In this document: positions 23,057 to 34,515 of the stretch, in pieces
How positions within the stretch are numbered: the stretch's first letter is position 1
How the letters are laid out: every line of letters begins with the position of its first letter
Made by a program: the position numbers and the translations under genes
Assembly (NCBI GenBank): GCA_032164245.1
Contig: JAVMKO010000020.1
Span: 9,513,206 to 9,577,205 of the forward strand
DNA: 64,000 nt
From: Sternotherus odoratus
Taxonomy: Eukaryota > Chordata > Testudines > Kinosternidae
Direction: 5' to 3'
The notes under the pieces: model-generated
What the model saw: only the letters and a program-made list of their open reading frames with translations
Database searches by the model: none
Told to the model about the DNA's origin: nothing

Positions 23057-23305
23057 GGCAGCTTTGTGCAAAGGCTAGGGCACTGGACAGAGACTTGGGA
23101 GACAAAGAATGCAATCCCAGCTCTGCCAATGACCTATTTACTGCATGACCTTGGATAAGTCACTTCCCCACTCTGGTACCTCTGGCTCCCCTCCCATCCT
23201 TTGTCTGACTTGTAAACTCTTTAGGGCAGGAGCTCTCTCTTACTCTCTGCGTGTACAGCTCATAGCAGAAAGAGGCCCCAATCTCGACTGGAATCGTGAA
23301 GTGCT
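23057..23305 (+). mobile_element. tRNA-derived SINE
   Basis: aaaggctagggcactggaca, gcaatcccagctctgccaat, ttggataagtcacttcccca and ggcaggagctctctcttact. Same family as the 21.5-kb copy. It lies in intron 5. Confidence 0.82.
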
Positions 23306-24028
23306 ACTGTAAAACAAACCAGATTTATCACCTTTTAAACAGCAATAAGTCACTACTCCTTCTTCAGCTCCTTCTTAGAACAATGATACCGAGAGGTTTG
23401 TAGGTAGAAGGCAATGCAGAAGTTCCAAATCTTTGCAACTATTAAGTCTGAGTTACTTCAATATTATGCTCATTTTATAGATTGAGCAATGGAAACATAG
23501 GGAAATTATAGGCCATGATTCAACAGGTGCTTAACTCAATCATTAACTGAAGTCAGTGGGGTTTATGCATGCTGATGTGCTTTGCATCAGTGACTAACTT
23601 AAGATTACACAATGAGTTAGGAGGACAGCAGAGTCCAGAAATCCTGAATCACAGCCCCCCTGCATCTGGTCTAGCACTTATATCTTGCTTCTAATCACCG
23701 TTTGCAGCTCTGGAACTCACAGTAGCAAACATCAAATGAGAAGATCTGCCAGACAGTGGAAGATACATGTTCGAATAAAATGGGGCGGATTCCCAGAGCA
23801 AACAACCCAACAGGCAGATCTGAGCTCTGGGGCCCTGTTTGTTAAAAACCTATGTGCTAAAAATGAACATCAGCTGCGGAATGTATGGGCACAAGACAGG
23901 GATATGCGAGATCCTTTCAAAACCTTTCTGCATACTTCTATTTAAAGTTCTGGGTGGAGTAGAGATCCTGCCCTTTTCTCCCCTCTCACTGGGCCAAACA
24001 CCAGCAAAGGAAGAAAGCAAATACTTAC

Positions 24029-24125
24029 CACATACAGTTTTTGCCAGATAACTGCCCACTCTCTCAGTGTGGAAGTGAGTTCTTGAACAAGGGGCAGTTC
24101 ACTTGGAATCACTGTTTCATGTTGT
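24029..24125 (-). CDS. DOCK5: DOCK5 exon 5 (N-terminal helical region)
   Basis: Residues 75-107. It encodes QHETVIPSELPLVQELTS, then TLREWAVIWQKLYV. In DOCK1 and DOCK2 this region follows the SH3 domain and contributes to the ELMO interface. The acceptor is CTCTCCAG and the donor GTAAGT; 97 nt, phase 2 to 0. A CR1 fragment starts about 35-45 bp upstream of the acceptor, so part of the branch-point region may be repeat-derived. Confidence 0.97.
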
Positions 24126-24159
24126 CTGGAGAGAGGAAAAAACACATGGGGACATGTAA

Positions 24160-24475
24160 TGACATTAAAAGGTGGCTGATTCAAAACGGACAAAAGGATC
24201 TCTCTTTTTTCATACAACATGTACGATGACTGTGGAACTCTCTGCCACAGGAAGTCAATGAGGCCAAGAACTTAAGATTCAAAACCGAATATCCAAAGAC
24301 ATCTTAGGTAATGATGACAAAAATTTTGGAAGAGATATGAAACCTCAAGCTTCAGTGTTTAAGCCAATCTCTAGATGGGAAAGATCCAGGAGAGAGATGC
24401 ATTTAGGGGGCAAAGTAGCCTATACCCCCACAAGGTTCTTACACCTGCCTCTGAGGCATTGGTATTGGCCATTGT
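24160..24475 (+). mobile_element. CR1 LINE 3' fragment beside exon 5
   Basis: tgtggaactctctgccacag, gaagtcaatgaggccaagaa and gccaatctctagatgggaaa follow a CR1 3' region. It begins about 35-45 bp upstream of the exon 5 acceptor, antisense to DOCK5, and runs into a PLE terminus. Confidence 0.75.
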
Positions 24476-24477
24476 CA

Positions 24478-24571
24478 GAGACTCCGATGAAGTGGGTATT
24501 AGCCCACGAAAGCTTATGCTTCTATACTTTATAGTTAGTCTTTAAGGTGCCACAGGACTCTTTGTTACCTT
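24478..24571 (+). mobile_element. PLE terminus fragment
   Basis: ctccgatgaagtgggtatta, cgaaagcttatgcttctata and ttagtctttaaggtgccaca. The core is CCGATGA at 24484-24490 and GAAA at 24508-24511. It directly follows a CR1 fragment in intron 4. Confidence 0.85.
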
Positions 24572-24699
24572 AGATGAACTCTGACTCTGATCTAGTGTGG
24601 TAACTCCAATGTTCCTATGTCAGACCCGAATGTCTGGTGACAGATGTGAAAATGTGTGTAAGATACCAAAATACCAAATGCCTCCCAATCCCCGAAAAG

Positions 24700-24870
24700 A
24701 GGCCTTGTCTATACAGGAAGGTTGCACATGTTCAACTTTCCATGTCCAGCTTAAGTAAAGCAAGCAAATCCATGGTTTTTAAATCAGTTTAGTTAAATCA
24801 GTGCACTCCTCTGTGCACATTCTTATTTCAGATTAGCAGCATCTACACCACACTTGCATAGAAGTAACAA
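24700..24870. mobile_element. Partial MITE (GTCTATAC end)
   Basis: ggccttgtctatacaggaag, followed by aaatcagtttagttaaatca, matches the left part of the GGTTTAACT-type elements. The other end is diverged (agcatctacaccacact). It lies in intron 4. Confidence 0.5.
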
Positions 24871-25913
24871 AAGGTGTGAATTAAAAACAATTTAGTTATT
24901 TCTAAGTTTGCAGAATTCAATTATAATGAATCAACTCAATTCTATATAGGTTCTTATATCATGCTCATCACCATTGTTCCTGAGCCCCTAACTTAAACAA
25001 CCGCTAACTCAGTGCAGAATTGCACCCAAAAGTGCAAAAGTAACAGTGTTGAAAGTTTGCAGCAGTTTTTAAAAGTGCATGGGGGGGAGGGGGGGAATCA
25101 AACCACTTCAGAACTGCAGCTTTGCAAGGCATTTAAATCTTCAAGCTGCATTTTAAAAGATAACTGATTCGTTCAATAAATGATCACACTAAGAAGCTAA
25201 GACCTCTATGTGGCTGCGGGGTTTTTCTCAATCATGAGTATTCTTTTCTCATTTTTAATGCAAATATGTTTAAGGGTTTTTTTAAGTCTTAATTTTTTCT
25301 CCCCATGCATCTCCTCCAGAAATGTAATGCTGAATGGATGTGTCTGCACTATTCACTGTTTTTCAGTTTGAGGGATCATTGCTTGCAGTGATAACTTGGC
25401 TATCTGAATTAAAAAAAATTCCTTCTAAAGTCACTTCTTATTGCTCCTGCTGGTGGTGATTGCCCTTATTCATACTAATCAGAGAATCAACTGTAAGAAT
25501 TAGATTGGGAACGATTTCCTAAGATGTTTTCCAGGACAGGAAAGAACTCATACTCTTCTGATGGCCACTTGGCAGTGAGTCATGCGTGTGTTATGACTAC
25601 AGGAATCCCCAGAAGAACCAAATGTAAGTTGACTGACCTGCTTTGCCATATACATGTCTAGCAGATTTCACTATATATTTGCAAGTGGGATATTTTGATT
25701 CTATGCATGTGTCCAATTCGGGATGTACAACATCTTGGCAAAAATAGAAATTATTCTGATCCAAGAGTCTACATGGGGTTTATAACACTTGCGATGCAAA
25801 ACCACCGACTGCACCTATGACAAGCTGCTCCTCCATTACATAAGCTCTTTTATGAAATGGCATCCAATCACGTCTGCCAACCACAAGACATCTCAAGATG
25901 GTCTCCAACCTAC

Positions 25914-25969
25914 CCTCGGTCTTCCACAGTTGCCTCCTTTAAATGAATGTAAGTTTTGGGGAAAATGCC
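25914..25969 (-). CDS. DOCK5: DOCK5 exon 4 (end of SH3)
   Basis: Residues 57-75: GIFPKTYIHLKEATVEDR plus two bases of a Gly codon. GIFPxxYI is the closing SH3 motif. The acceptor is CTTTTAG and the donor GTAGGT, 56 nt, phase 0 to 2. It was also found from the expected protein sequence. Confidence 0.96.
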
Positions 25970-26491
25970 CTAAAAGAGAGAAAAGGAAATCATGTTGTAA
26001 TATTTGATGCATCATTCACATGAAAGCAGACCAGCCTTAAATCAGGTATTTTGCTCCATGGAATGGAGCCTTCCTGAGAGCTGAATCTTTAAAACTTTTA
26101 GGACTAGTAACATTCAAGATATTGGGCAATTGCTTTTATAGGCCCGAAGAGACCGAGAACCACTTTGCACACCAATCAGTGATGGACAGACAAATATTCC
26201 AAAGCAGTTGAGAACAACACTATTCAAACTTTACAGGAGGGGATAAAATCCAAACCATGAAAAACGATCAGACTTTTCAGCCTGATGCAAAGTCCACTGA
26301 AATCAACAGGAGTCTCTCTATTTACTTCAGTGGGCTCTTGGGTCAGAAAATGTATTTTGGCAATGGCAAATTATTGATTTATGAAAGTTTAATCTCTCTT
26401 TGCAGAAAAGTTTCATTTCTCTCTACAATAATCAAATTTAAAAATGCTCATGGTTAATTTAAAGTTTTAAGTAAAGCTAGCAAATCTAATC

Positions 26492-26614
26492 TAGGGTGAC
26501 CAGACAGCAAGTATGAAAAATCGAGATGGAGGTGTGGGGTAATAGGAGCCTATATAAGAAAAACACCCAAAAATCGGGATTGTCCCTATAAAATCGGGAC
26601 CTTTGGTCATCCTA
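26492..26614. mobile_element. MITE with TAGGGTGACC ends
   Basis: Ends TAGGGTGACCAGACAGCAAG and GGTCATCCTA are inverted repeats, with the 8-bp direct repeat ATCTAATC on both sides (26484-26491, 26615-26622). Two more copies occur in the DOCK5 upstream flank at about 56477-56588 and 60033-60112. It lies in intron 3. Confidence 0.85.
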
Positions 26615-26642
26615 ATCTAATCCCTGTAACAAAACCTACAGG

Positions 26643-27020
26643 AGAACCTCAGAGTTACGAACTGGCCGGTCAACCACACACCTATTTGGAACCGGAAGTA
26701 CCCAATCAGACAGCAGCAGCAGAGACCACCCCTAACCCCTCAGAAAAAAGAAGCCAATACAGTACAGTACTGCATTAAATGTAAACTACTAAAAATAATG
26801 TGAACGTTTAAAAAAGGATTTGACAAAGTAAGGAAATTGTTTCTGTGCTTGGTTCATTTAAATTAAGATGGTTAAAAGCAGCATTTTTCTTCTGCATAGT
26901 AAAGTTTCAAAGCTTTATTGAGTCAATGTTCAGGTGTAAACTTTTGAAAACCACCATATCGTTTTGTCCAGAGCTACGAACCACCTCCGTTCCCAAGGTG
27001 ATCAGAACTCTGAGGTTCTA
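26643..27020. mobile_element. MITE with GAACCTCAGAGTT ends
   Basis: The left end gagaacctcagagttacgaa and right end cagaactctgaggttcta are inverted repeats around an AT-rich non-coding body. It sits about 30 bp from the previous MITE, so intron 3 holds two adjacent insertions. The superfamily is not determined. Confidence 0.7.
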
Positions 27021-27084
27021 CACTATGACTGAGGCTTACTGGTAACTAGCAGCAAAAATGTACATGGGCCTTCGAATTTAAGAG

Positions 27085-27245
27085 CAGCATGGTACACTGG
27101 TCCGGACAGTGGCATGGGAGTCAAGACTCCGCGGGTTCTAATCTCAGCTCTGCCCCCAATTTGCTGTGGCACCTTTGAAAAGTCACACCCAGTAGGTGCT
27201 GCTATAATGATACTTCCTGTATTCGTGAAATACTTTGAGATCTTG
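27085..27245 (+). mobile_element. tRNA-derived SINE
   Basis: gcatggtacactggtccgga, actccgcgggttctaatctc and ttgctgtggcacctttgaaa. The head and box B are visible. It lies in intron 3. Confidence 0.78.
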
Positions 27246-28072
27246 CAGATTCGAATCAGCCATGTTAATTTGTCCTAACTGCTAGGATAATTAAAATTGT
27301 CCATTGAGTCATGGAATTTGTCAGGTAGAGATGACTGCAACTGAATGGACGGAAGAATTCACTGGGAATAAAACAAGAACTCACCCACCTAAACCTCCCA
27401 TCCTATCATAGAAAACTGCTCCTTGGGATGTGATTAAATCTTACTTTCCTTTCACTTCCACTTGGGACTAGAAGTGCAGAAATACCATGAAGGAGGCCAT
27501 TCTTACAGTAATTCCAAATGAGACCAAGCACAACGGGGCTGGGATCCAAATGGGAAACCATGTTTTGGTGAGATTGCCATCACTAGTTTTGCAAAGTCAA
27601 GGAGTTTGGATAAGGTCCAGAGATACATAGAGGCTTCTTCGAACTCTGAACCCTGAACGTTTTGAGGGTCACCCAGCATCAGAGACAGCCAACATTAGTC
27701 ATTGAGTCCTGTACCTGCCTTCTGAACAGTGGGCTTGCTATATAAGGGGCATACTTAAAGGTTGATTCTCCCAGTTCAAGCAGTATTCACTATAATTAAA
27801 ATGGGAAGCACCGGTAGGACCAGTGATACCTAGAGAGCTGCAATGAACTTTTCAAATGCATCCACAATATATTCTGCAAAGTTAATGACTCTTGAACCGT
27901 TGGCTCGTGGCTATTTACTTTGATTGCTAGAAAAAAGAATATTCCAACCAGGAGGTGTGCATTGTACTAAGGTAGAAATGCAGACAGGAATACAGGGCAT
28001 TACAGCGCTGGATAGGACCTGGCAAAATTTAACACACAAAAATAATGACTATTGAAAAATGTAACATTGTAC

Positions 28073-28113
28073 CTTTTTCGATTTATTCCTGAGGGTGTAT
28101 CCTCTGTACCAAC
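28073..28113 (-). CDS. DOCK5: DOCK5 exon 3 (41-nt exon, SH3 domain)
   Basis: A very short exon encoding WYRGYTLRNKSKK (residues 43-56), which includes the SH3 tryptophan of the ligand groove. The acceptor is GGCAG and the donor GTACAA, phase 1 to 0. It is too short for an ORF screen and was found by looking for the expected DOCK motif between exons 2 and 4. The 41-nt length is exactly what the neighbouring phases require. Confidence 0.95.
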
Positions 28114-28394
28114 CTGCCAACAAACAACAGAAATACCATGACTTTTCACATCCAGGAATGAAACAAGCAAAGCTATTAGCAACACACGTTGTTCTTACCA
28201 CATATAATCCATGAGCCAAAGCCTGCTGGCTTCACTCCCTTCAGATTTCCCATTGATGCCAATGGTACCACTGGTGAGAACAAGGCCAATGGGAATGGGC
28301 CCTAAAATAAGGCAAAACTTAAAGGAAGAGTGTTTTTTCCTCTAAGAAATGACACAATGGGACTGCTCCTTTAGCTGTAACTGCACTTCAGCAG

Positions 28395-28705
28395 TTGCAG
28401 TAGTTATTATTTCTATTATGGTAGAATCTAGATCCCCAGCTGAGAGCAGGGGCCCTTGTGCTAGGAGCTGTACATAAATGTAGCAAAAAATATTCCTTGC
28501 CCCACAGAGCTGACAGTCTAAAGAAACAAGACAGACAAAGGGATAGAGACTACAAATATTATAATCCCATTTTATAGATGGAGAACAGGCAGAGAGAGAT
28601 AAAATGACACCCCACAGTCACCTAGGAAGTCTCTGGCAGAGCTGGGAATTGAATCTTTTGATGCTAACCCCACAGCCTTAACCCTAACACAATCCTTCTT
28701 CTCAC
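28395..28705 (-). mobile_element. SINE, reverse orientation, with tail
   Basis: gggcccttgtgctaggagct, ccttgccccacagagctgac, cccattttatagatggagaa, gcagagctgggaattgaatc and ccacagccttaaccctaaca. This is the long tail-to-head copy that links the detached tails seen elsewhere to the SINE body. It lies in intron 2. Confidence 0.75.
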
Positions 28706-29124
28706 ATGGGTGTTAACCCACCTCTCTATCTACATGTTTGAGTCTTATGTTCTATATATTCCTTTCTACGCTGTCCATGAACTAATGTGAAATCCTTCTT
28801 TGAAGGAAGGCTGAAAGAGAAATTAGTAAAGGGTCGTTACTTTTATGAGAGGAAAGAAAAAACCCATCAACAAATTATTTGCCCTAGATAGAAATATTAT
28901 TCTTATTTACTGCCTTTGTGACAAGCTCCAAGTTACAGAGTAAAATAGCTGTGGTTCTTGCAGACCGGAAGTGTACCACTCTTAGAAGAACATTTCTTCC
29001 CTCTTTAGAACTTGAGGTTCAGCCAACATTTTAATTTCAAGGTGACTGGAAGGCAAGTGTATTAATGAACGAGTGTATTTTGACCTGCTGCTCTCAAGTG
29101 AGCCTTACTTAGCAAGTGGGAAAT

Positions 29125-29325
29125 TTAAATCAGTGCGGAGGAAGGACAGTCTTGTGGTTAAGGTATTGGCCTCAGACCTAGAAGAGCTGCGTTCTTTTCC
29201 CAGCTCCAACACAAACATCTTGGGCAATCATTTCACAATGTGTGCCTGTTTCCCAGCTGGAAATACTAATACTTTCTGTCTCCCACTCTTTGTCCCATCC
29301 ATTTGTGGTGATTGCCAGGAGCTAA
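29125..29325 (+). mobile_element. tRNA-derived SINE
   Basis: gtcttgtggttaaggtattg, gcgttcttttcccagctcca and catcttgggcaatcatttca. It lies in intron 2. Confidence 0.72.
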
Positions 29326-30021
29326 TGTAATAAAAAACCACAACAAAAGCATCCTTTCAATTATAGAAGTGGATTTATTTTAAACATGGACCCGCAAACA
29401 TTGCCTCTAGCTTCATATTTCTGCAAATTTGCCCATCATATTGCATTTTTCTTAATGCTACTTTACCCCTAAAATAACTGTCCCAGAGGTGAAAAGATTC
29501 TGCTTCCTCAGCTCCCATCTTCACTAACTTCCCGGCACACAGCTTTTCGGCATTTTTGTTTGGTTGTTGCTTGCGTAGACATTTAAAAGTTACACACAAA
29601 TGTTGCTATTGTTTCTAAGGGGAGTGGGAGTGGTATTTATTATCTACAGAGCATGAGTGATGCTCAGAGGCATCAGTGCAGACAAAGTGATTGCTCCATA
29701 GAGCTTACAACTCCAATATACGTACAGATAACCCAGCTAGCAAAGAGATCAACATGCGGGTGGGGGATTAGTAGGTCACAAAGCAAAGGAAAGGGGCGAA
29801 AAGCATTTGCGGAAGCATTTTTATACTTGGCAGAGAGAGGTCCCAGCCAAATCCTGGATGTGCTCATCCCCAAACTTTAGAGATGTCCAGATTTTGCAGG
29901 GCTGGCCCATTTCTCTAGTAATTATAAGATCAGTCAAGTTTGGTTAATAAATCCTCTGTATTACAGGAGCTTTGGGGATTGTGGGGCAACCTGCCACTGG
30001 ATAAAAACAGGATTATAAATT

Positions 30022-30292
30022 AAGCATGGCCCAATGGATAAAGTACTGGATTGGGAATGAGGAGATTTAGGTTCCATTCTTAGCTTCGTCAATAATTAAC
30101 TGAACACCTTGGTGCAAGCTATTTATGGCCTGAGCCAAAGCCCAGTGGACTCAATGAGAAACTTTCCAGCCACTCCAATTTGCTCTGGCTCAAGCCCTAA
30201 ACCCCTCCGTGTCTCAGTTTCCCCATTTGTACAACAAACATCACAGTGATCTTAAGCCACCTTTCTAAAGCACTTTGAAATCGTGGAATGAA
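30022..30292 (+). mobile_element. tRNA-derived SINE
   Basis: catggcccaatggataaagt, gatttaggttccattcttag, then the usual cgtgtctcagtttccccatt and aaagcactttgaaatc tail. It lies in intron 2, just before a PLE-like repeat. Confidence 0.78.
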
Positions 30293-30409
30293 AGGGCTAT
30301 GTTGCAATTATTACATCAAGCTATAATCCAGCACTTCATGCTCTCCATTCATCCTTGGAATCGATACATCCTCCGGTCTTTTCAGAATCCTGTTCTAACT
30401 TTCAGTAAC

Positions 30410-30592
30410 ATTACTCAAGAGACAAGGTGGATGAGAGAAAATCTTATTGGACCAACTTCTGTTGGCAAGGGTGCCAAGCTTTTGAGCCACACGGAGCTCT
30501 TCTTCAGACCCGGGAAAGGAACTCCCAGCATCACAGCAAAATGCCGGGTTTCCTAATATCCTGGGATCAACACGGCTACAACGACACCGCAT
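30410..30592 (-). mobile_element. Second PLE-like terminal repeat family
   Basis: gacaaggtggatgagagaaa, attggaccaacttctgttgg, gagctcttcttcagacccgg and gggatcaacacggctacaac. A related copy in the opposite orientation lies at 59782-59925. The layout (an aagctt core, then a caataaaaga tail, then a conserved end) parallels the PLE termini, so I place it provisionally with them. It lies in intron 2. Confidence 0.6.
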
Positions 30593-30984
30593 AAAATAAT
30601 TTTATTGATCATCTGCAGTGAACAAGTGCTTGTGGCAATGGTCATGTTAGCTGTTTGTTTCCCCCCCCCCCCCAATACATCTAGAAGCTTCAGACAAATG
30701 GCAGAGTAGTTAAGAGTTTCCCTCAAGTTTATTCCCTTTGCAAGGATGACAGCAGATACATTTTAGGATGAAAAGGAGGATTTTCATGCCAGAACTAAAG
30801 GGAAAGGAAAGAACATCAGTCTCTCTCTCACACACATACCTTCTCTGCCCAGACATTTGTTATTCATTTGGATAGCTGTATTTAACTAAGCTAAAAATAC
30901 TTTTGTATAGAGAGTGTGCCTTTTCTCCTGAAAGCTGATAAAGGACCCTATTATAAAATTAGATCTATTGGACTCATGTCACGA

Positions 30985-31170
30985 ATCACTGAAATGCAGC
31001 CACCCCTGAGGTGCGATAGGGCAGCTGTTACATGGTATTGCTGTGTGCTATTTAAGAGTTTATGACAGAAGCTGAAAAAGATACAGGCATCCCTGCTGAA
31101 AACGCCGCTGGAAAATTTAAGGAGGTGGAATGTTGGAATTTGGTCAGGATACAGGGGTTAACAGCCTGGT
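30985..31170 (+). repeat. Ancient dispersed repeat, copy 2
   Basis: cactgaaatgcagccacccc, then gggcagctgttacatggtat and tggaatgttggaatttggtc, in the same order as copy 1. It lies in intron 2. Confidence 0.5.
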
Positions 31171-31284
31171 TCTTACAAAAAGTGGCATGAGAAATTTTTT
31201 TTTAACCTCATCTAAATGTTTATTTTTGTAAGTTTAGGTTGATTTGTGTACGCTTAAGAGATCCAAAACAGGACTGGAACTCAG

Positions 31285-31520
31285 TTATGCTACACATATA
31301 CAGACAGAGTCATTGCCCCAAAGAGCTTACAAACTACACAAGCAAAGCGGACAAAGTGTATGGGGGGGGGAGGGTACTATTCCCATTTGCCAGATGGAGA
31401 ACTGAAGCCCACAGAGTCTATGTAACCTTAGGTGAGCCACTTAGACCGTTGGGAATAGAACCCAGAACTGCTCAGTCCCTGACCACTTCCTTATTCACAA
31501 GACCATCCTTTATTTTCACT
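31285..31520 (-). mobile_element. SINE, reverse orientation
   Basis: cattgccccaaagagcttac, cccatttgccagatggagaa, ggtgagccacttagaccgtt and gaatagaacccagaactgct. A G run interrupts it near 31362-31374. It lies in intron 2. Confidence 0.68.
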
Positions 31521-32339
31521 GCAGTGCATCACACTGCAAGACGCTGCACTGCAGTGAGAAGGGGATTCCTTCATTAACCTGTGCCAATCAAAGCAATGTC
31601 TGAGACAGAAGCAGACAGTGCAATAGAATTTGCACCTGTATGAGGCGTCCTTGGCCAGCTCTCCAAAAGCAGAGCACTCTTTCCCCTCCCATCCCTGTTT
31701 TTGCCATTTTCCACAGCTGGTAAAAATTAGGGGCTAGAAAGGAGATTCCAAACAGGATTGGAATTTACACCCCCTCAGGAGAGATTCCCAGAGCTAAAGT
31801 GAAATCTCACTCTGAGGAAGTCTGCAAAAGTTCTACAGGCACAGTTCACCCGGGGGGGGGGGGGGGGCGCAGCGTTAGGATGCGCCTGCAAAGGAGTGTC
31901 TTTTTATTGCCATTCGGTGGATTATGCAGTGTGAAGCACATTGCCCAAATTATAAACATCCACTGGCCAATATTTAGCAAACAGGCGGCTGGGTTTGGCC
32001 TGGTCTTGTTATCGGGGGAGCAGGTTGTTCAACAAAAAGAGCACGCACGCCCGTGCAGCCAGATCACCCAGACGGAACAACGAAGAAAAATCTTAGTTCA
32101 CAATTTACAATGAAATGCCAAATCCCAGCCCCGCAGACTGTCTAACCTGCACATCTCAAAGATGGCAGGACGTGCGTTTCCTTTAAAAGGGAGGAAATTC
32201 TAAGGAGACTGGCTCTGACCAGATTAATGAATAAACCATCCTGTGCTAAGTCCTGCTTACAGGCAGAGCAAGGCACAAGAGAAGGCCTTTAAGATTCATC
32301 TCAGCGTAGGCAACGAAGCAACCACTGGCAATGATTTAG

Positions 32340-32430
32340 ACCTCATCTATGCAGAGGATCTGCCCTGACTGCAGCCAATTGTGTAGCTTCACCAGGGCAA
32401 ACCTCTAGTGTAGACGGCCCAAGGTGCAAT
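32340..32430. mobile_element. Short MITE, diverged
   Basis: gacctcatctatgcagagga and ctctagtgtagacggccca are weak inverted ends around about 90 bp. It resembles the GTCTACACT family. It lies in intron 2. Confidence 0.5.
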
Positions 32431-32552
32431 AAGCCACAATTTGCATTATTTCATTTCCAATAGTGTCCTGCCTACATTAGGAGATTGTGTAACCTACTGA
32501 TAAGGGTGCATGGCAGGTCCCCCTCTGTCCTGGCCCAGTCTGTTACAGCTCC

Positions 32553-32690
32553 TGCCTGGACATCTGGGCCTCTTAGCTCAAGCTATAGCAGCTCTGGAGG
32601 TCCCCTGGTTCAAATCCCAGTGTATCAGTCAAGATGGTGACCATCACTTTTGCACTGGTGTGCTACCCTGTGACTGGACAAAATCCCCAC
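32553..32690 (+). mobile_element. tRNA-like SINE head
   Basis: gcctcttagctcaagctata (box-A-like), then tggttcaaatcccagtgtat (box-B-like). It is a SINE rather than a tRNA gene, because the intervening region does not fold as a full cloverleaf with matching acceptor arms. It lies in intron 2. Confidence 0.6.
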
Positions 32691-33226
32691 CCTGGAGAAG
32701 GCCTCCACCTCACCCAGCAATCTGAGATGGTATTACTCTGACCTTCCAGCTGGATTCTACCGTCGGCAGGCCTGACCTTAGGTTTTACCATCACTCTAGT
32801 ACCCTGACCTTCCTTTAGGGTCAATTGCCCCTTGAGGCAATTCCCAGTGCAGGGAATTTTACAGGGAAGTGATATCTCCCAGCTAGAGATTCTGGCCCAT
32901 TTATGAGTTTCCATCCTCTATTTTTAAGTTACTGGGAATGACTTGTCTCTTATGGGTGAAATTCAACCCAGGGCCGACATCCCTCCCAAGGACGTATACA
33001 CCATTTGGCCTTCTCAAGCGGAGTTTAATAAGTAGGGCCTTCTGCACAGGGCGAATAGCACCAAGGCCAAGGCCCTCTCGTCTGAGATAATCACCCCCAG
33101 TTCATTTCCTAGCTCCCTGTCTTTTCATGGGCCTCCTCCAATCCAGACATGCTTAGCTCTGTCCGTGTTATGGCTTTGGAGCTCTCCCGCCAGCTGAGAT
33201 TAAGATAACATTTACTGCTATACAAA

Positions 33227-33294
33227 AAAGGTTGAAGCCTTTCTGTCTCAGCTGCGAGACAGAAAGGCTTCAACCTTTCTGTCTCGCAGCTGAG
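33227..33294. repeat. Two overlapping perfect palindromes
   Basis: The first palindrome has 23-nt arms (33227-33249 and 33256-33278) and a 6-nt loop agctgc. The second has 21-nt arms (33247-33267 and 33274-33294) and a 6-nt loop cttcaa. The middle segment is shared, so a short sequence appears forward, inverted, then forward again. There are no mismatches. It lies in intron 2. Confidence 0.93.
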
Positions 33295-33814
33295 GAACAA
33301 ACTGTGCATTTCAGCTCTTTCCGACGGTGCAGAGCCAGACACCCGGAGAATATAAAGAGCTCTCAAGCTACCATTGCCCAGCACACCACGACTCCTTCAC
33401 TACACACAGAGGAAGAGAGAATACAGCCCTGCTCCAATCCCTTAAACTCGGGGCGAGGGAATCAACATCAGGAGTAAATATGAGAAGCAGATGAAAAACC
33501 ATCTGCAGGTAAAATTGCCTTGTGTACGTCCTGGTAACTCAGCATAAGTCCTCACCAGGGCTGGCTGGAAAGCAAGAATTCCATTTAATGAAAAATGCCA
33601 GAGTTTCAAAATCTGCTTCCATTCCAAAGTGGAGCAAAACTAGTGTGCACACAAAAAAAACAGGATGCAGGGACTTGGACTTGATCCTCCCAAATCCCAG
33701 GTGAATGCAATAGCCGGCAGCCCACAGAGATTTGATTCTCTCTCAATCTCTTGTGTTGGAGCTGTTCCACTTCGTCTAAATAATGAAATATTCATTGGGC
33801 CGAAAAAGAAACTG

Positions 33815-33960
33815 ACTCTAGTTTAGAGGTAGGGCACTCAGCTGGGATGTGGGCGAGCCAGGTTCAAGTGACTCCCCTGCATGATTCAGAGCGGCCCCCT
33901 CAGATGGGAACTGGAGATGTAACTAATATGCCCCAGAGAAAAAACTTAATAGGGTAGAGT
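33815..33960 (+). mobile_element. tRNA-derived SINE, partial
   Basis: tagtttagaggtagggcact, then gcgagccaggttcaagtgac, with the A and B boxes in the usual spacing. It lies in intron 2. Confidence 0.6.
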
Positions 33961-34404
33961 TTCCTTTCTGGGGAAACCATCAGCCGGGTAAAATAGAACT
34001 TGAGACTTGTGCACCTATATAAAGCTGCTGATTTTCAGACCCCCCAAAAATATCCTTTGTTAAGCTGCAGTTCAACTTCTGCAGACACAGCATTAACACA
34101 AGGAATAAAGACATTTCACCATCCCACGCACATCTGGAAACCCGGACACTCAAAACTCAGGTCACGAGAAAAAGGAAACACAGACATGCAAGAGTGTCCA
34201 CAGCAAAAGACAAAAGAAAATTTGGAGTTCCTATGCTGAAACCTTTTTTTTTTTTTGGCACGGAGCTGAAGGCAGGAGGAGATACCCACATCTGTAAGAG
34301 AATTCCCCAAGGAGCCACCTCCACCCTTTTTGTGTGTGGAGCCTTTATACTTCCCAAATGCCTTGCCCGATTTCCCTCGGTCTTTCCAATCAAATCATTA
34401 TTCG

Positions 34405-34515
34405 TGTTCCCGTAGCACCGAGCAGAACCAGTGATGGATCAGGATCCCACTGTGCAAAGCAGTGTACAAACACAGAACAAAAAGCCCTATCGCAAAGAAC
34501 TTGCAATCCACTCTC
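34405..34515 (+). mobile_element. SINE-tail repeat
   Basis: cccgtagcaccgagcagaac, ccactgtgcaaagcagtgta and caaacacagaacaaaaagcc. It lies in intron 2. Confidence 0.68.

Noticed and set aside
32553..32640. Possible tRNA gene
   Set aside because: The A and B boxes are visible, but the acceptor arms do not pair and the spacing fits a SINE head.
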